Shown here: in pieces, positions 23,164 through 34,836 of the stretch | How the letters are laid out: each line of letters starts with the position of its first letter | How positions within the stretch are numbered: the stretch's first letter is position 1 | Assembly: GCA_000349905.1 (NCBI GenBank) | Contig: KB722745.1 | Location: forward strand, 763,723-827,722 | From: Volvariella volvacea V23 | Lineage: Eukaryota; Basidiomycota; Agaricomycetes; Agaricales; Pluteaceae | DNA: 64,000 bases | Reading direction: 5' to 3' | Notes under the pieces: generated by a model | Databases searched by the model: none | Seen by the model: the letters and a program-made list of their open reading frames with translations, nothing else | Told to the model about the DNA's origin: nothing | Program-made: the position numbers and the translations under genes

Positions 23164-26147
23164 CTACCCCACTTCTTGTCTGTTCATATAACACAGCGCA
23201 GAATCCAAAACGACGAGCTTATTTCCTATCCACTGGACTAGCCTCCCGCTCTGCTCGTCCCACAAAGGAGGGTCCACGGTCAACCCGCCAGGATACGCCC
23301 TCTCGTTCTTTCTCACCACCTCTGGTCTCAAAGCGTCCTCAAACACTTCACACTTGTCATCTCCTGGAGCACACGAGCCGTCACCAACGGCGTGCCCTTG
23401 ATGCTCATCATCATTTTCATTCTCCTCACTCCACCCTCTTCCCCAAGCATATGTCAACGCCAAACACACATCATCGCCCTGTCTCACAAATCCCCTAAAC
23501 TTCCCTAGCACGCATACGCTCTCCGAGGGGTATTTCATATTCATCAACTTGACCATCCTCAAATTTGGTGGGGATAAGACGTTATCGGCGCTCGCCCTGG
23601 CCTTGGAGTCGGAAGCAACTCGACCACCCAAGCTCAAGTCGTGAACGTAATGGCTGGTTGAAGGGATGACGAGCCCGTATATTCCGTCATGCAACGCAAC
23701 AACGCATCTCAGAGTGTCATCCTCCTTGTTCCTCCATAACCTCGACACGTCGCCGCGCATCACAGGCCACGCTCTGCACTTGATCTTCCATATCGGCCTC
23801 GTGATAATCGCAGGCGGATAAGGTAGGTGGTAGTCGAGTGGGACGATTCTGTGCGGCTGCTGGTGTTGGTGTTGTGGAGATCCCGGTGGAGGTGGAGATG
23901 GCGTTGGTAGCAGCTCGGTTGCATTAGGACTGGGGTTACTGGTGCTGTCTCTTGTACCGCTCGTTCGTACGGATTGAATTACGAAAGAGTATTCTGGGAT
24001 CTCAACCACTTCTGCTCCAAGTGGACGACTTGGAACCGCTGATGCCAGTACGCATTCAAAGGGTGGTATTTCATAGAGTACCAAGCAATCATAAGCGAAC
24101 GCGAGTAATTGATTATTTGACAAAATCTCCATCTTGTGCTGGATCGCGACGAGAAACATGAGCGAACTAAACCGTGAGTTAGGGAGGAAACTTACCGGCT
24201 TGCTCCTTGGCCAAATGACTGCTCTGACATGCCACTCATCCGTGCACTCACTCCACTTGAATACCTCGATGTACATCTCGGTAACGTGGCATACGACGTG
24301 AGCAAACAAGTCTCCTCGTAGACACGTCGGAAGGACGTATCCCATCCGGGGTGTCGAGAAGCTGTTCAGGTATTGTGATTGGAGATAGTATTGGCTCGGA
24401 GGACGACAGGTGATACGATCGGATAGCGTTGGAGAAGCAGTGCTGTCCAAACTCTTCGTGGTAGTGAGCGTCAAAGTGTCGGTATTGGCATTTGTCAGAG
24501 TGAGTCGCCAGATTCGGGTTCTTGGAGTTCTTGTATTCGGCCCCTCCGCGCCTATGAAATCACGAACATATGTTGAGTCCAATTAAATCCTTAACCGCTT
24601 GGACGTCGACTTACCAGAAAATGTCCACAGCGTGAGCCCCAAACAAAAACTCAAAACCCTCTCCCCACTACCACCGCCATTTCCACTTTCGTCCCAATCA
24701 CCCCATTCATTCTCCATATCTACCGCCATCCCACAAACCTTCTGCCTATCCAACTCGTTCTCGGGTTCTATGACCTTCCGCACTCTCAGCCGCTCACTCT
24801 CCCCGCCTTCCGTTTCACAGGCAGCCACGTATGACCCTGGTACTCCATATCCATACGGGGCACCGTCATCTGGCACTGCAGCTTCTGGTGGCTCAGATTC
24901 CAAATCGCAACAGTACACCTCCCCTTCTTCGCCACCAATAAGCAACCACCTTCCACCAGGCACGAGACACATCCCGGTGCCATTGCCGCCTATCGAAGGA
25001 GAAACGGCATTAGACCACCTCTTTCTCCGCTTACTCTTGCTCTTGCTTCTGCTTTTGCTCTTGCTCCTACTACGCTTATCCATGGTGGGGGCGGCAGAAC
25101 GGGGACTGCCTGGGACGTAGTAGTCGTCATCCTCCACTTCGCTGGGGACAATTCTTATTCTTGAGGGCCCAATCCTTCGATCTTCATCTTCATCTTCGTC
25201 TTGGTCTGGCCCTAGCCCTGGCTCTGGGCCACCCATTTCGGTGTNNNNNNNNNNNNNNNNNNNNNNNNNNNNNNNNNNNNNNNNNNNNNNNNNNNNNNNN
25301 NNNNNNNNNNNNNNNNNNNNNNNNNNNNNNNNNNNNNNNNNNNNCAAGGTTCCATTGGTGGGCTGCCTCGCCTCTGTCCCCACCCCCACCCCCAATCTCG
25401 ATTCCGTCCCCACACGTACGTGAGCACCCGCCTTCATTCTTTGCCCCTCGCCCACTGTCATCGAATAACCAGCTCTCCTCTGCGCTGACCCTGATCGTAA
25501 CCCACCGCTCCAGCTCTTTCGTGGTGTACGTGCTGATGGGGCGCTCTGGGATTTGAAAGGCGCTCGAGTGGCGGAGGGCGTACGAGTTGAAGAGGTTCAT
25601 CCAGATTGCGCGGGTGTAGGTCAAATTCGCCAGAAGCGTGCAAGTCTGGAACGCAGATTCGTAGATATCATAATTAGCTTTCTGAGTTTCATGTATCGAG
25701 TTATGCAGCGCATACCATGCGGACTCGGAGTAGTTGCCTCAGCGACAACCACTTGAGGATGACGAGTATCAGCTCGTCCGGGAGATCCAAGATATTGCGA
25801 CACGCAGATCCCACATCACTCTCACTCTCATCCGCATGCTTATCCTCAGCATCCTTCTCACACGATGGCCGAGTCCGACTGGCAGTCGGAACCCTCTGTA
25901 GCTGCAACTGCGCCATCGAACTGCGCCTCGAGCACCCTGAGTCTGCAACAACGCCAACGCCGGACGAGGACGAGCGCGTAGCATCCGAGTCCCTAGACCG
26001 CCATCGCTGACATCGCCTCGTGATCCCACCAAAGCATTCGCCACAGCTCCGGGTGGACGTCTCATCTGCGTCCATCACCTGTCTGGTCCCGGGCGTCCTC
26101 GTCGATTCTCTTGATAGCACGCGCGAATACGAGATCGAGTTGCCCAT
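23164..26147 (-). CDS. Large F-box protein
   Basis: Four exons: complement(join(23164..24138,24196..24551,24615..25645,25716..26147)). With the internal 100-N gap removed all phases agree and the protein has 897 residues. The F-box is at about residues 118-150 (ILDLPDELILVILKWLSLRQLLRVRM...), followed by TCTLLANLTYTRAIWMNLF, the usual post-F-box helix. A basic KSKSRSK-type repeat lies near the middle. Later blocks such as GMCLVPGGRWLLIGGEEGEVYCCDLES look like a beta-propeller strand, so substrate binding through a propeller-like C-terminal half is inferred. It probably acts as an SCF ubiquitin-ligase adaptor. The 57-bp intron 24139-24195 lacks stops and keeps frame. Confidence 0.82.
25245..25344. 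other. Assembly gap of 100 N inside an exon; probably zero length
   Basis: Abutting the two edges on the minus strand gives AAC CTT GAC ACC GAA, joining the two open frames without a stop. With the 100 N counted the frames disagree, because 100 is not a multiple of three. Exon phase across the whole gene also fits a gap length divisible by three, including zero. Confidence 0.9.
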
Positions 26148-26164
26148 TAGGATTAGGATTAGGG
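26147..26164. promoter_or_regulatory. Telomere-like hexamer triplet at the F-box gene start
   Basis: Plus strand reads TTAGGA TTAGGA TTAGGG; on the gene's strand this is CCCTAA-type repeats directly abutting the ATG. It may be a telo-box-like protein site in the 5' UTR or a chance repeat. The function is not known here. Confidence 0.35.
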
Positions 26165-26710
26165 CTTGGGAATAGATGCGAGAATTACGGGATAAAAATA
26201 GTGTCTGAGGGGTGATAGGAGGAAAAGCGGGGTAATTCGCTTGTGATTGTGGCTTCTTTCAAGTCGGTCGCCGACCTGTTGCTTTAGGTGCTTGCTTATA
26301 AGTGTCGTTTGGTTCCGGGGGGAGGAGGTCGGATATGGAGCGTTTGGCCTGGGTAGAGATCAGGAGACATGAGACTCAAAGGGTCGCGACAGATAAATGA
26401 GGTATTCCAGACTGGGGCTCGAGGGAGGTCACGGAGTAGTGCTGTGGCGGGTGACGTCAGATTCGGAGCCAATTATTGAGCGGTGGAATTTTGGCGACTT
26501 GCAATTCGCTGGGCGAGAGGCGCGGATTGAATGAAAACCCTCTGCACATATGCCCGACCGCTGGAAGAGACTTGGATGACCACGACAGGAAGCGACATTG
26601 AATTTCGGATAATTGGATGTCACACACAGGAGGCATCGCTGGTATTTGTCACAGAGGATATCAGTACATTCATGGATATCGGAGATACAAGGCCGAGAAA
26701 CAGGTAGGAA

Positions 26711-27786
26711 TTACATTGGACAGCGCAGTCCAATCTCCTCCGCCAAGACTCGAGAGTATCGGTGGTACAAACTGGCCACGATCAATCCAAGCACGAATAC
26801 CACCAAGTTGTTCACGTTCACCACGCTCTTGACCTTTGTGGCCACGAGAGCATCAGAAGATGGAGCAGAGGAGCCCTGCTTAAGCCTTCCTTCCTCATCG
26901 AATTGCTCTCTCGAGTCCCTTTTCGGTACACTTAAGGAAACGAACTTTTTGGTTGTGTTGAATGCGTATTGTAGTCCAGGAATACCGTCGATGCTCTTGC
27001 TATTTTTATCGAGCCAGTACCGACGCATACCTTTAGCCGGTAGCGTGGAAGGATCAAATGACGAGTTCGCTTCGTTGGTGACATCGCATGATGGCAGTTT
27101 GCCTTCAACCTCGCGCTCGGCATTTTCTCTGCGATCGAAGAAATAGAGCAGCTGAGAGCGATGCCCTTGGAATTCATAATAGGGGACCGCGTATCCACAG
27201 GACTGCATGCATATGAAAAAAGGGTTGGTCAGCGGCATGGAATGTGAAATGCGGATTTAACACGTACTGTGCCAACTTTGTGGACATCAATGATAATGAC
27301 CGCGCGCGATCCTGGCTGTCTCTTTCCGGGTGGGAGGAAGGAATCATATTCAGGTGATCCGAATTCGTGCACGGTACCTACACACGGCGTAAGTGACCTC
27401 ATGGGGTTTATTGTAATGATGGTAAACCGACCTGTACCGAACAACCTGCAAATCCTCGGGGGACCCTCAAATGCGTTGAACAGAATCGTTATTCTTCCAT
27501 TCTCCCGGATGTGAGAGACGGTTTCAACGCCTAGTTGGCAATAGTAGATTTGGTGCATGAGCTTCCAAACCAATTTTAAAAAAACGCGCTAATGCTCACC
27601 GCTGCCGGATAGGTCCTCATACCAAACTCTCTTTGAATTCACGATGTGGAATACTCCTTCTACCCCTTTTGGTGAAACATTGACGTGCCCATTGGCACTC
27701 AGAGCCGCCGTAGCAACCCAGAAAACATGTTGCTTTTGGATCCAGGGAATAAGGAATTCGGGAATGTCGTCGAAGAACTGACCCAT
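26711..27786 (-). CDS. PNPOx-like FMN-binding protein with C-terminal membrane helix (copy A)
   Basis: Four exons: complement(join(26711..27202,27268..27377,27432..27530,27600..27786)), 295 residues. The N-terminus FFDDIPEFLIPWIQKQHVFWVATAAL with HVNVSPKG is typical of the pyridoxamine-5'-phosphate-oxidase-like split-barrel family (yeast YPR172W/YLR456W type). Further conserved blocks are HIRENGRITILFNAFEG, RLFGTG, VHEFGSPEYD and RAVIIIDVHKVGT. The C-terminus has IVASLYHRY-type hydrophobic residues forming one membrane helix (about residues 265-285). It probably binds FMN; the substrate is unknown. Exon lengths 187, 99 and 110 are identical to copy B at 47.7 kb. Confidence 0.87.
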
Positions 27787-28174
27787 CTTCGGCCGCTAAG
27801 TGCGAGTCTGTGGTTGTAGATCTGGTTCGGGCGTTTACACGAAGAGAGCAAGTCTTTGTGCGGATGCTGGTGGTAGCGGAGAAAGAAAGAAAGAAAGCAC
27901 CAAATTATTAATGACTCCAACAGGTCTGGTGACCCCTGGGAGGGTTTCAGGATTGTCGTGTGGACATCGTTGAGGCGAAGTTGATGCTTGTTTAATGCCG
28001 GCATCGCGATAGCCGTCGACTCCAAAACAGGAAGGTACAACAAACACGAGGCACACCCTGTATTCTAGGAAATCTCTCGGAATCAAATTTGGGCCGCACC
28101 AGGAATAAAACTGACATCGTGACATCGTTGCTGATACAAGATTTACATACAGATGAAGTAAATCGTAAGTATAT
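27787..28174. other. Short intergenic region
   Basis: Between the PNPOx-like start and the 3' end of the FMO pseudogene. It includes a (gaaa)n microsatellite around 27880-27898. No gene is supported. Confidence 0.5.
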
Positions 28175-29992
28175 TCACTCCTGCATCAGTCCGAGTTGTA
28201 TAGCCTTGATGTAAAGAGCCTAAAGAGGCCAGCATGATTGGGCCGAGTCAGCAACAGGAGTAATCTCAAGGATACAAACCAGGTTCTTTGAGAGGTATCT
28301 CGAGCAGAAGAAATCTCCTGTGCCCAACCAAAGCTGAGAAGTATGGTTAGCATCACTGCCTGTCAGCCACCGGGAGCCACTTACTCCTGGGTGACCAGAA
28401 GGCCTGTAGCCGCCCTCTATTTCTCCTTCCTCGTCGAGCCCCCAGGATTGTTTGGTTTGGCTAATAATATCCTCTCCGAAAAATTCCTTCAAATAATCAC
28501 TCATCTGCGTATAACCTGTGCTGCAGTGGCCAATTAAAATCCTAGAAAGTCAAGACAGGAAGATGCTGGACTTACGCAAAGATGACGACATCTGCCTCCA
28601 GTTTTGGGCCATCGCTAAAGACGAGTCCATCAGGTGTGAACCCCTAGGCTCTACTCCATGCTCGACGTTGATTTTGCCGCTGTACGTAAGCTCGGCACAC
28701 CCGACGTCATACCCTAATGGAAGAATAAACAGAACCTCTATGCAGGTGAGAGAAGACTCTAAAAATCCTGACGTAGCCCAAAATTAGAGGCAACTTACCA
28801 CGGAAGCGCTGGAAGGCCAGTGCAATGACACCAACCTGCTCCTCACCCAAACGAGCATTAAACCTGACCTCGCTTAACTTCTTGTGCATCTCAACTTCTT
28901 CGTATCCATGCTTTGTCTTCAACGCCCCTTTACACCATTTCCGGATCAAATTCAGAGGAAACGCTGCGACTTTCATGTCGGATATCTCAACTGGAACTCC
29001 ATCAGACCAGAAAAAGTTCATCATTCTTGATATACTGCCGGAGGTGACCACACACGTCTTCGAGCGTTGTACCATTGTGACAGAAGCAGCTTTATGGAAC
29101 CCCAAATCTCGACAGACGTCTGCATAGGTATTACCCGCCCCAATGACGGCAACCTTCTTTCCCGTGAAAGCGCGAGCGCCCTGAAACTTGTTCGTGTGGA
29201 GGATCTCTCGTTTAAACGCATCAGCGTTGAACAAGTCGGGAACACGTAAGCGTCCATTAGTTCCAATTGCGCAGACGATATGTGCAGGATGAAGAATACT
29301 CTTTTCGCCATTTTCGTTGATGGGCATTGACCAACATTTGGTTTCCCGATTGTAGGTAGCACCGGGCAGCAAGGAAGCGTTTGTCCATACTACAAGGTCC
29401 TGAGAATTGGCGTATTGCTTTAACCAATCGGCAAGCTTGTCTCGTGGGGTTCGTTGGGTAGGGTTGGTAAAGCACTGAGTACATCATAAGATCAGGCAAT
29501 TGTATGAGCTGGGGAATGGCATACTGCTGTGATGATTGCGAATTGTATGCAATGTTGGATATCGATTTCGCCAGGTGTCACCGATGCGTGGGCCCTTCCC
29601 TATGAGGAAGGTCGGGATATTCATCTGCTTGAGCCTCGACGCAATATTCAGCCCGGATTAGCCTCTACCCTCTTGGTTCGTTAGGACATGGTTGGCATAC
29701 AATATTTGAGTTACAAACCCAACGATTTACCAACGACAACATATGGATCCTCGTCGACCCTTTGTCGGCGCTCCTTAGCAACATCGGACCAAGCTAAGGT
29801 ATGTCCTTCATACGTGCCCAATTCCATCCCTAATTCGGGTTGTTCTTTCAGATCCTTAATAGCCACAAAGGCCGTCGAGGCTCTCCACTCCCCATCTTCG
29901 CCTTGAACTAGCACACCGGACGTGGACGGAGAGCGTCTGAGACCAAAGGGGTACAGCACGGCAGGAGCTGTAATTATCAGGATCAAACCCAC
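28175..29992 (-). pseudogene. FAD/NAD(P)H-dependent FMO-type monooxygenase, pseudogene
   Basis: The gene body is clear: NIASRLKQMNIPTFLIGKGPRIGDTWRNRYP, MLYQPYP, TPRDKLADWLKQYANSQDLVVW, a second Rossmann motif VIGAGNTYADVCRDLG, RFNARLGEEQVGVIALAFQRF, YDVGCAEL, DGPKLEADVVIFA and a C-terminal LWLGTGDFF...RYLSKNL | ALYIKAIQLGLMQE. Two lesions are visible. The first dinucleotide-binding motif (normally GAGQSG) reads GGC TAA TCC GGG with an in-frame stop at about 29662, under every acceptor I tried. Near 29450 a small deletion removes the residues between YPTN and TPRDK and shifts frame. The N-terminal domain normally upstream is also short. It may have encoded a self-standing flavoprotein monooxygenase; it should now be inactive. 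Confidence 0.75.
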
Positions 29993-30639
29993 TTTGAATT
30001 TTATTTCGTGCTACTCCTTGATCCTCGTGACGCTATGAGGTGCATAGCCCGTCGTCAGTTGCGCGGCCTGTTATGCACCAGCTCCGATGGAATGGGATAT
30101 TTGGACTCTTAATCCCATAACAGACGTAGGAGCAAACGGAAGATTAAAGCCACAGTATTGACTATTGTGAGACTAGGCGCTCTTCAGTAATAAAATGGAG
30201 GCTATAACTGACCAGAGAATATTGTCGTTCTCATGTTTTAGCATGGACGAAGTTATCCCTACTGTTGCTACAAGGTGCAAGGTAAGCTATGTAGCAACCA
30301 CGGCTAGATTGCTTTGGTGATAGCGCTCGGTTAGTGCAGATCCGAAAGCATTAACACGGGTTGAGGTTGCGGAAGATTAGGTGTCTGCCCGGAAACGTTG
30401 AGGTGACAGGAGGCCGATGGCATGAGTTTGAATATGCGCTATCACTGGGGTTGAAGGGGGTGTGGATCACCATCCCGAAGCTAAATAGGTGGTCCTTCGT
30501 GTTTGGTGAAGCAAGAGGTAGGAACAAGGTTCGCCGAAAAAGCCGCTGTTTGTGCTTGATGACGCAGTCACGGCAACTTCCTTTTCGCAACTCGAACCCG
30601 AACTTTTCAAATCATACATTGGGAACAAGATATCAATAC
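29993..30639. other. Intergenic, no gene seen
   Basis: Upstream of the FMO pseudogene. The expected first exons of an FMO were not found. Short overlapping frames on both strands show no family resemblance. Confidence 0.45.
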
Positions 30640-30960
30640 GGTTAACTGCTTCATTAATACAAGCAGTTTGATTTCGATTTAGAGAGAGCCCCACGATACA
30701 TGGAAGTCAGTGGTTTGCGGCAGGGATAAGCCTAAGGACACAAACTGAGTTCTTCGAGAAAAACATTGGGTCACAAGAACACTCCATCCCCTGGCATACC
30801 GAAGCTGGATAATTTTATCGATGTAGCTGGTTCTCCTTCCGAGAGCAAGTTGCTCCTGAATGACTAAAAGGCTTGTCGCTACCATTTATTCCCTCACCTC
30901 ATCCAAATGGGCCTCACTGACTTAATGGTGTTATGCCACCCACACATCCTTTCGAAGAGT
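30640..30960 (-). pseudogene. Relic of a second FMO 3' end
   Basis: On the minus strand the region parallels the last exons of the FMO pseudogene at the DNA level: 'aagcctttagtcattcagga'-like sequence against 'aggccttctggtcacccagga', then CAG followed by CTTCGG against CTTTGG, then 'tctcgaagaactcagtttgt' against 'tctcaaagaacctggtttgt'. The reading frame is lost. Many of the differences are C-to-T. It is a decayed tandem duplicate of the FMO 3' end. Confidence 0.55.
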
Positions 30961-32678
30961 CGATTTATCTATGAGGTTACTTGAATACGACTGTATTTAG
31001 CAGGTGAAAAGTTCTTACGCGTATGAACCATTTTTGACACTGGAATCGGTCGCTGTGGTGCTCTTGGATGTAGGAGGCTTAATATGAGAGCCTTCTGGTG
31101 ATGGGGATCAGGCGTGCTGTAGAAACGATTAAAGTGAAAGGACAATGAGCGAGTTCGTGAGGTAGGGGGGATCAGTAGGTATCTGCCAGTGAGCACTGTA
31201 TGGAGATACGCATTCAAGGATTTCGTTAATAGGAAATTATACTCGAGGACGCGGGCAGCCTGAGTGGGAATTGTGTGTATGAAAACAGAAAGCGACATGC
31301 ATGTACAATTTCTCTCGTCGTTATTTCCTTTGTCATCCATTCAGCCCTGGTTCATGCGACTACTCGCCCTTCATTATTCTTCATCATTGAAGCAGATGCA
31401 AGCAATTTGAAAACACCCCAGTTATCTCGCCCACCGCCCGAGTTGCAAAGACAAGCCACATCCATACTTCATCTCTCCCTCATTTCATCCTGATGTCATT
31501 GTCACCTCATCCGGAGAGAAGATACGGCTCGCCCAAAAGCGATGAGAGACTTAGGAAGTTCATATCGAGTTGGGTGTCTCTCAAAATTCCGTAAGGTCAT
31601 CCAGCCAGCCATCTTTGACAGACTGCACTGGAAGTTTATGACGGACAATGCTATCATGTTCAGTTATGCGAATTGGGGTGTGAATCAGCTCGTGGTAATG
31701 TGCGTGTTGCTCTTCCATTTCAGATGATTTGTTTTTTATGGCTCTTCACCAAGGCATATGCACCCCCATCTCACACCCGCCTTCTGTAGTAGAATTCACT
31801 CACAAAAGAGCTGGTCCTTCAAAAGGTTGCTCATATATAGTTGACTAAACCGCCAGCTCTGCAGGCATTATCATCCATCTGTATCACAAAATTTTTGCAT
31901 TGAGCGACGTTAGTACCAATGAGTGGTACTGCAAGTTTGGTCTCTGTCTCAAAGTAGGAGTGTAGATACCACTGATAACAAGGAATTTGTGGTGTCCAGA
32001 AGGTGTAGTTACCTACGTCTCTGGAGACTACGCTTCGTGTTCGATAGCAACTAGGAAAATTGGGCCAACCATCTGACCTCCTCTGAGGAAGGGCTGTGGG
32101 GAGCTCTGCGAGGCGTATAAAGGCCCATAACTGAAGGAAGCTGGGACGGGCAGGGCGGCAGTGACAGCAGCCTGGGGGTTGGAACAAACCTCTGCCAATC
32201 TCGATATGCTCACTCATCCAGTGACGGGTATCAGGGCCCAACATGTCTTAGTAATTCAACAAGTCCACTTAGTCAGTTTTATCGATCGCGACGTCAACCG
32301 CAAACATTTTCAGCTTTTCATATTACTGGAAGCGTTGGAATCAGGAAGTCCGTCAGGGGGATTTGCACTAAATGGAGTATGCCGGCGGAGTCTTAATTGG
32401 TATCATGATCAGTCAGCACTGCTGACTCACGGATCGCTGCCTCAGTTGGTTCGTTCTTTGATGAAGATAGCATGGTGAACGTCAGGTAGATTTTTTATCC
32501 TACAAATTTGGCCTGGATTACTCATGGAATCTACTCTTCCAGAAGACGCAGATCCTTCTCAGCTCCTACTGCTGAGCTGCGCATTAAATTACTAATTTCT
32601 GGTGGCGAGCGAGGTATAAAATGGCAGTGAAAATGTGTTGGCATTCAGCATTCAGCACCCAACAATCGTCTCAACTCC
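30961..32678. other. Intergenic, no supported gene
   Basis: About 1.7 kb upstream of the SDR gene. A 137-codon minus-strand frame at 31831-32244 shows no recognisable motif and overlaps other frames; I do not call it. The last ~100 bases before 32679 should contain the SDR core promoter. Confidence 0.45.
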
Positions 32679-34183
32679 ATGGCTCCCCCAACTCAACGCA
32701 AGCTCGTTCTTGTACGTCTAACCAACGCTTCATGGACTGGGGGCAATAATTGCTGACAACTGCCATCTTCCTTGCAGGTCACCGGCATTTCTGGCTATCT
32801 TGGTTCCAATGTCGCGTACCAACTATTCAAGGCTGGTTACGCTGTCAGAGGGTACGTCGGTAATCTTGTCAGCTATCCTTTCTCCCATTGACCACTTAAC
32901 CATTTGATAGGACTGCCCGCCGCAGTAAATTAGCTCACCTTCGCGAGTCCGTCGGCAGGCACTATCCCTTGCTCGAACTCGTCAACGTCGACGATATTTT
33001 TAAGGATGATTTGACAGAGGCGTTTAAAGGTATCGTTGTATTCTACTAATTCGAAGTTGATTTCCCGACTCATCCGGTCTTGCAAGGTGTCTATGCGCTC
33101 ATCCATGTTGCAACTGCTCTCCCAGGCGCGGATGATGCCGCTGAAATGATCAGGGTATGTGACTTTAGCTGGGGTATTATATCCGTTAAACCAGTCGATA
33201 GGGAGGGACAGAGGGTACTCGCCGTATCTTAGATCAGGCCTACAAGGCTGGAGTCAGGAAGGCCGTTGTTACAAGCAGTTTTGCATCTCTTATCAATCGT
33301 AAGTCTGCAGCTAGCCAAATACCTTTGAGTCGACTAACTCCCTTTAAGCCGATTTCCAAGCGGCGTACACGGATATCGTTGTCAACGAATCAAGTAAGTC
33401 CTCCCCTTTGTTAACGTTTGCGTATCTCACTCAGACGTCGCATAATAGATTGGGGACAAGTGAACATGGAAGAAGCGAATGTTGCGGGACAGAACCCCAT
33501 GTGGGCATACTCAGCAACCAAAATTCTCGCTGAGAAGACAGCCTGGCAGTTCGCTGCAGAGAAACCGGATTTCGATCTTGCTACAGGTGCGTGAACGAGC
33601 TTGATCTCGTGCCTCGGGCTTTAACTGAACCCGTTTGATAGTCTTGCCTGTCGGCATCTACGGCCCAATGCCACCTCACTTTGCTCTTCCCCATCCTGAG
33701 AGCCCAACTACCAGTTCCTTCGTCTATGCGCTCTTACAAGGCAAAATGCCACCAACTTTGACTGTTAACAGTCATGATGTCAGGGATGTCGCCTTAGCGC
33801 ACATCAGAGCCCTAGAACTTCCGCCCATCGAGCGAAACGCGCGTGCAACGGCCGAAGAGACGATGGTCAAATTACAGGACAAGAGGGTTGTGCTCTCCGC
33901 TGGGCAATTCACCTGGGCTCAGGCCGCTGACTACCTTTGGGAGACTCGTCCAGAGCTTAGGGGTAGGCTTTTCCCTGTCCCCGAAGAAGAGTATGACGTC
34001 CCAGACCCGACGAAGCCTGCGACGGGAAAGAAGTTGACGCCAGTCGCAAAGGTGGACGCCACCAGAGCAAAGAAGTTGTTGAAGATGGATAGGTGGATCG
34101 ATTGGAAGGAGAGTATTGATGCAACCGTCGACTGGCTGTTGAGAGCTGAGAAGATTTGGAAGGAAAGAGAAGCAGCTAATTAA
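32679..34183 (+). CDS. NAD(P)-dependent reductase, extended SDR family
   Basis: Eight exons: join(32679..32711,32778..32851,32911..33029,33087..33154,33214..33298,33349..33393,33449..33586,33642..34183), 367 residues, all phases consistent. The N-terminal Rossmann motif VTGISGYLGSNV (about residues 12-23, TGxxGxxG type) binds NAD(P). Downstream are VYALIHVAT, the Ser-containing VVTSSFASL, and the catalytic YSATK (Tyr-x-x-x-Lys) before ILAEKTAW. Then come LPVGIYGPM and VNSHDVRDVALAHIRALE. This order is typical of dihydroflavonol-reductase/Gre2-like carbonyl reductases, which reduce aldehydes or ketones with NADPH. The substrate cannot be told. There is no signal peptide, so it is likely cytosolic. 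Confidence 0.9.
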
Positions 34184-34836
34184 CCATGGGTGGTTTTTCC
34201 GTTCTAGTGGTGAACATGTACGATGTACGTCCCTAGTCGTGTTGCGGCGAATACCTGCTAAAGTGTTCCAGTTTATCCAGTGGAGATAGATCAAGGCCGT
34301 ATCAGACACTCTCCATCTAGCACGTTCTACCGCTGTTCATTTATATACCGCTCGTCTCGTTCAAGTAAGATTGTCGAATGTATCCATAAATCGTGAATTT
34401 ATTGCCATAACCGAGAGAAGTAACAAAACGACCTGGTAAATCTACGGAATTAAAGGTATCGGATGCCGAAACTATTTGAAGCCTTTTTTCCTATTCCTCA
34501 TAAGCCAACATAAAATTTAAAGAAATAAAAAAGCATATAGGCGCATATAAGAATAATCGTGCTAGATATCCAAACATGGGTCATAGCACCAAGGTAGTAT
34601 AGTAGATTTCGCATCCTTAGTGACATCGAGATGACAAGAGTCCTTACGGATGACGCCCGTGAGATGACCCGTCCTATTCGGAGAATCATCTGGACAACAG
34701 GTAATCGGGTCCTTGACGGTTCCCAGTTAGCGATACGGTGCCTTTTGCGATAGTATGAGCGAAGTCCTCACCTGGTCCAATTCAACAAGAGTCTTGTCTG
34801 CTTCCTCGGAATATTCCTAAAAAATATTGTCAGGCT
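34184..34836. other. Intergenic, no gene seen
   Basis: Between two convergent genes (SDR from the left, membrane protein from the right). It holds their 3' regions. No further feature is supported. Confidence 0.5.

Noticed and set aside
26700..31000. Secondary-metabolite cluster around PNPOx, FMO and SDR genes
   Set aside because: No core synthase (PKS, NRPS, terpene) or transporter is present and the FMO is broken, so a biosynthetic cluster is not supported.
31831..32244. 137-codon minus-strand ORF
   Set aside because: No recognisable motif, no splice partner, and competing frames on both strands; length alone is not enough.
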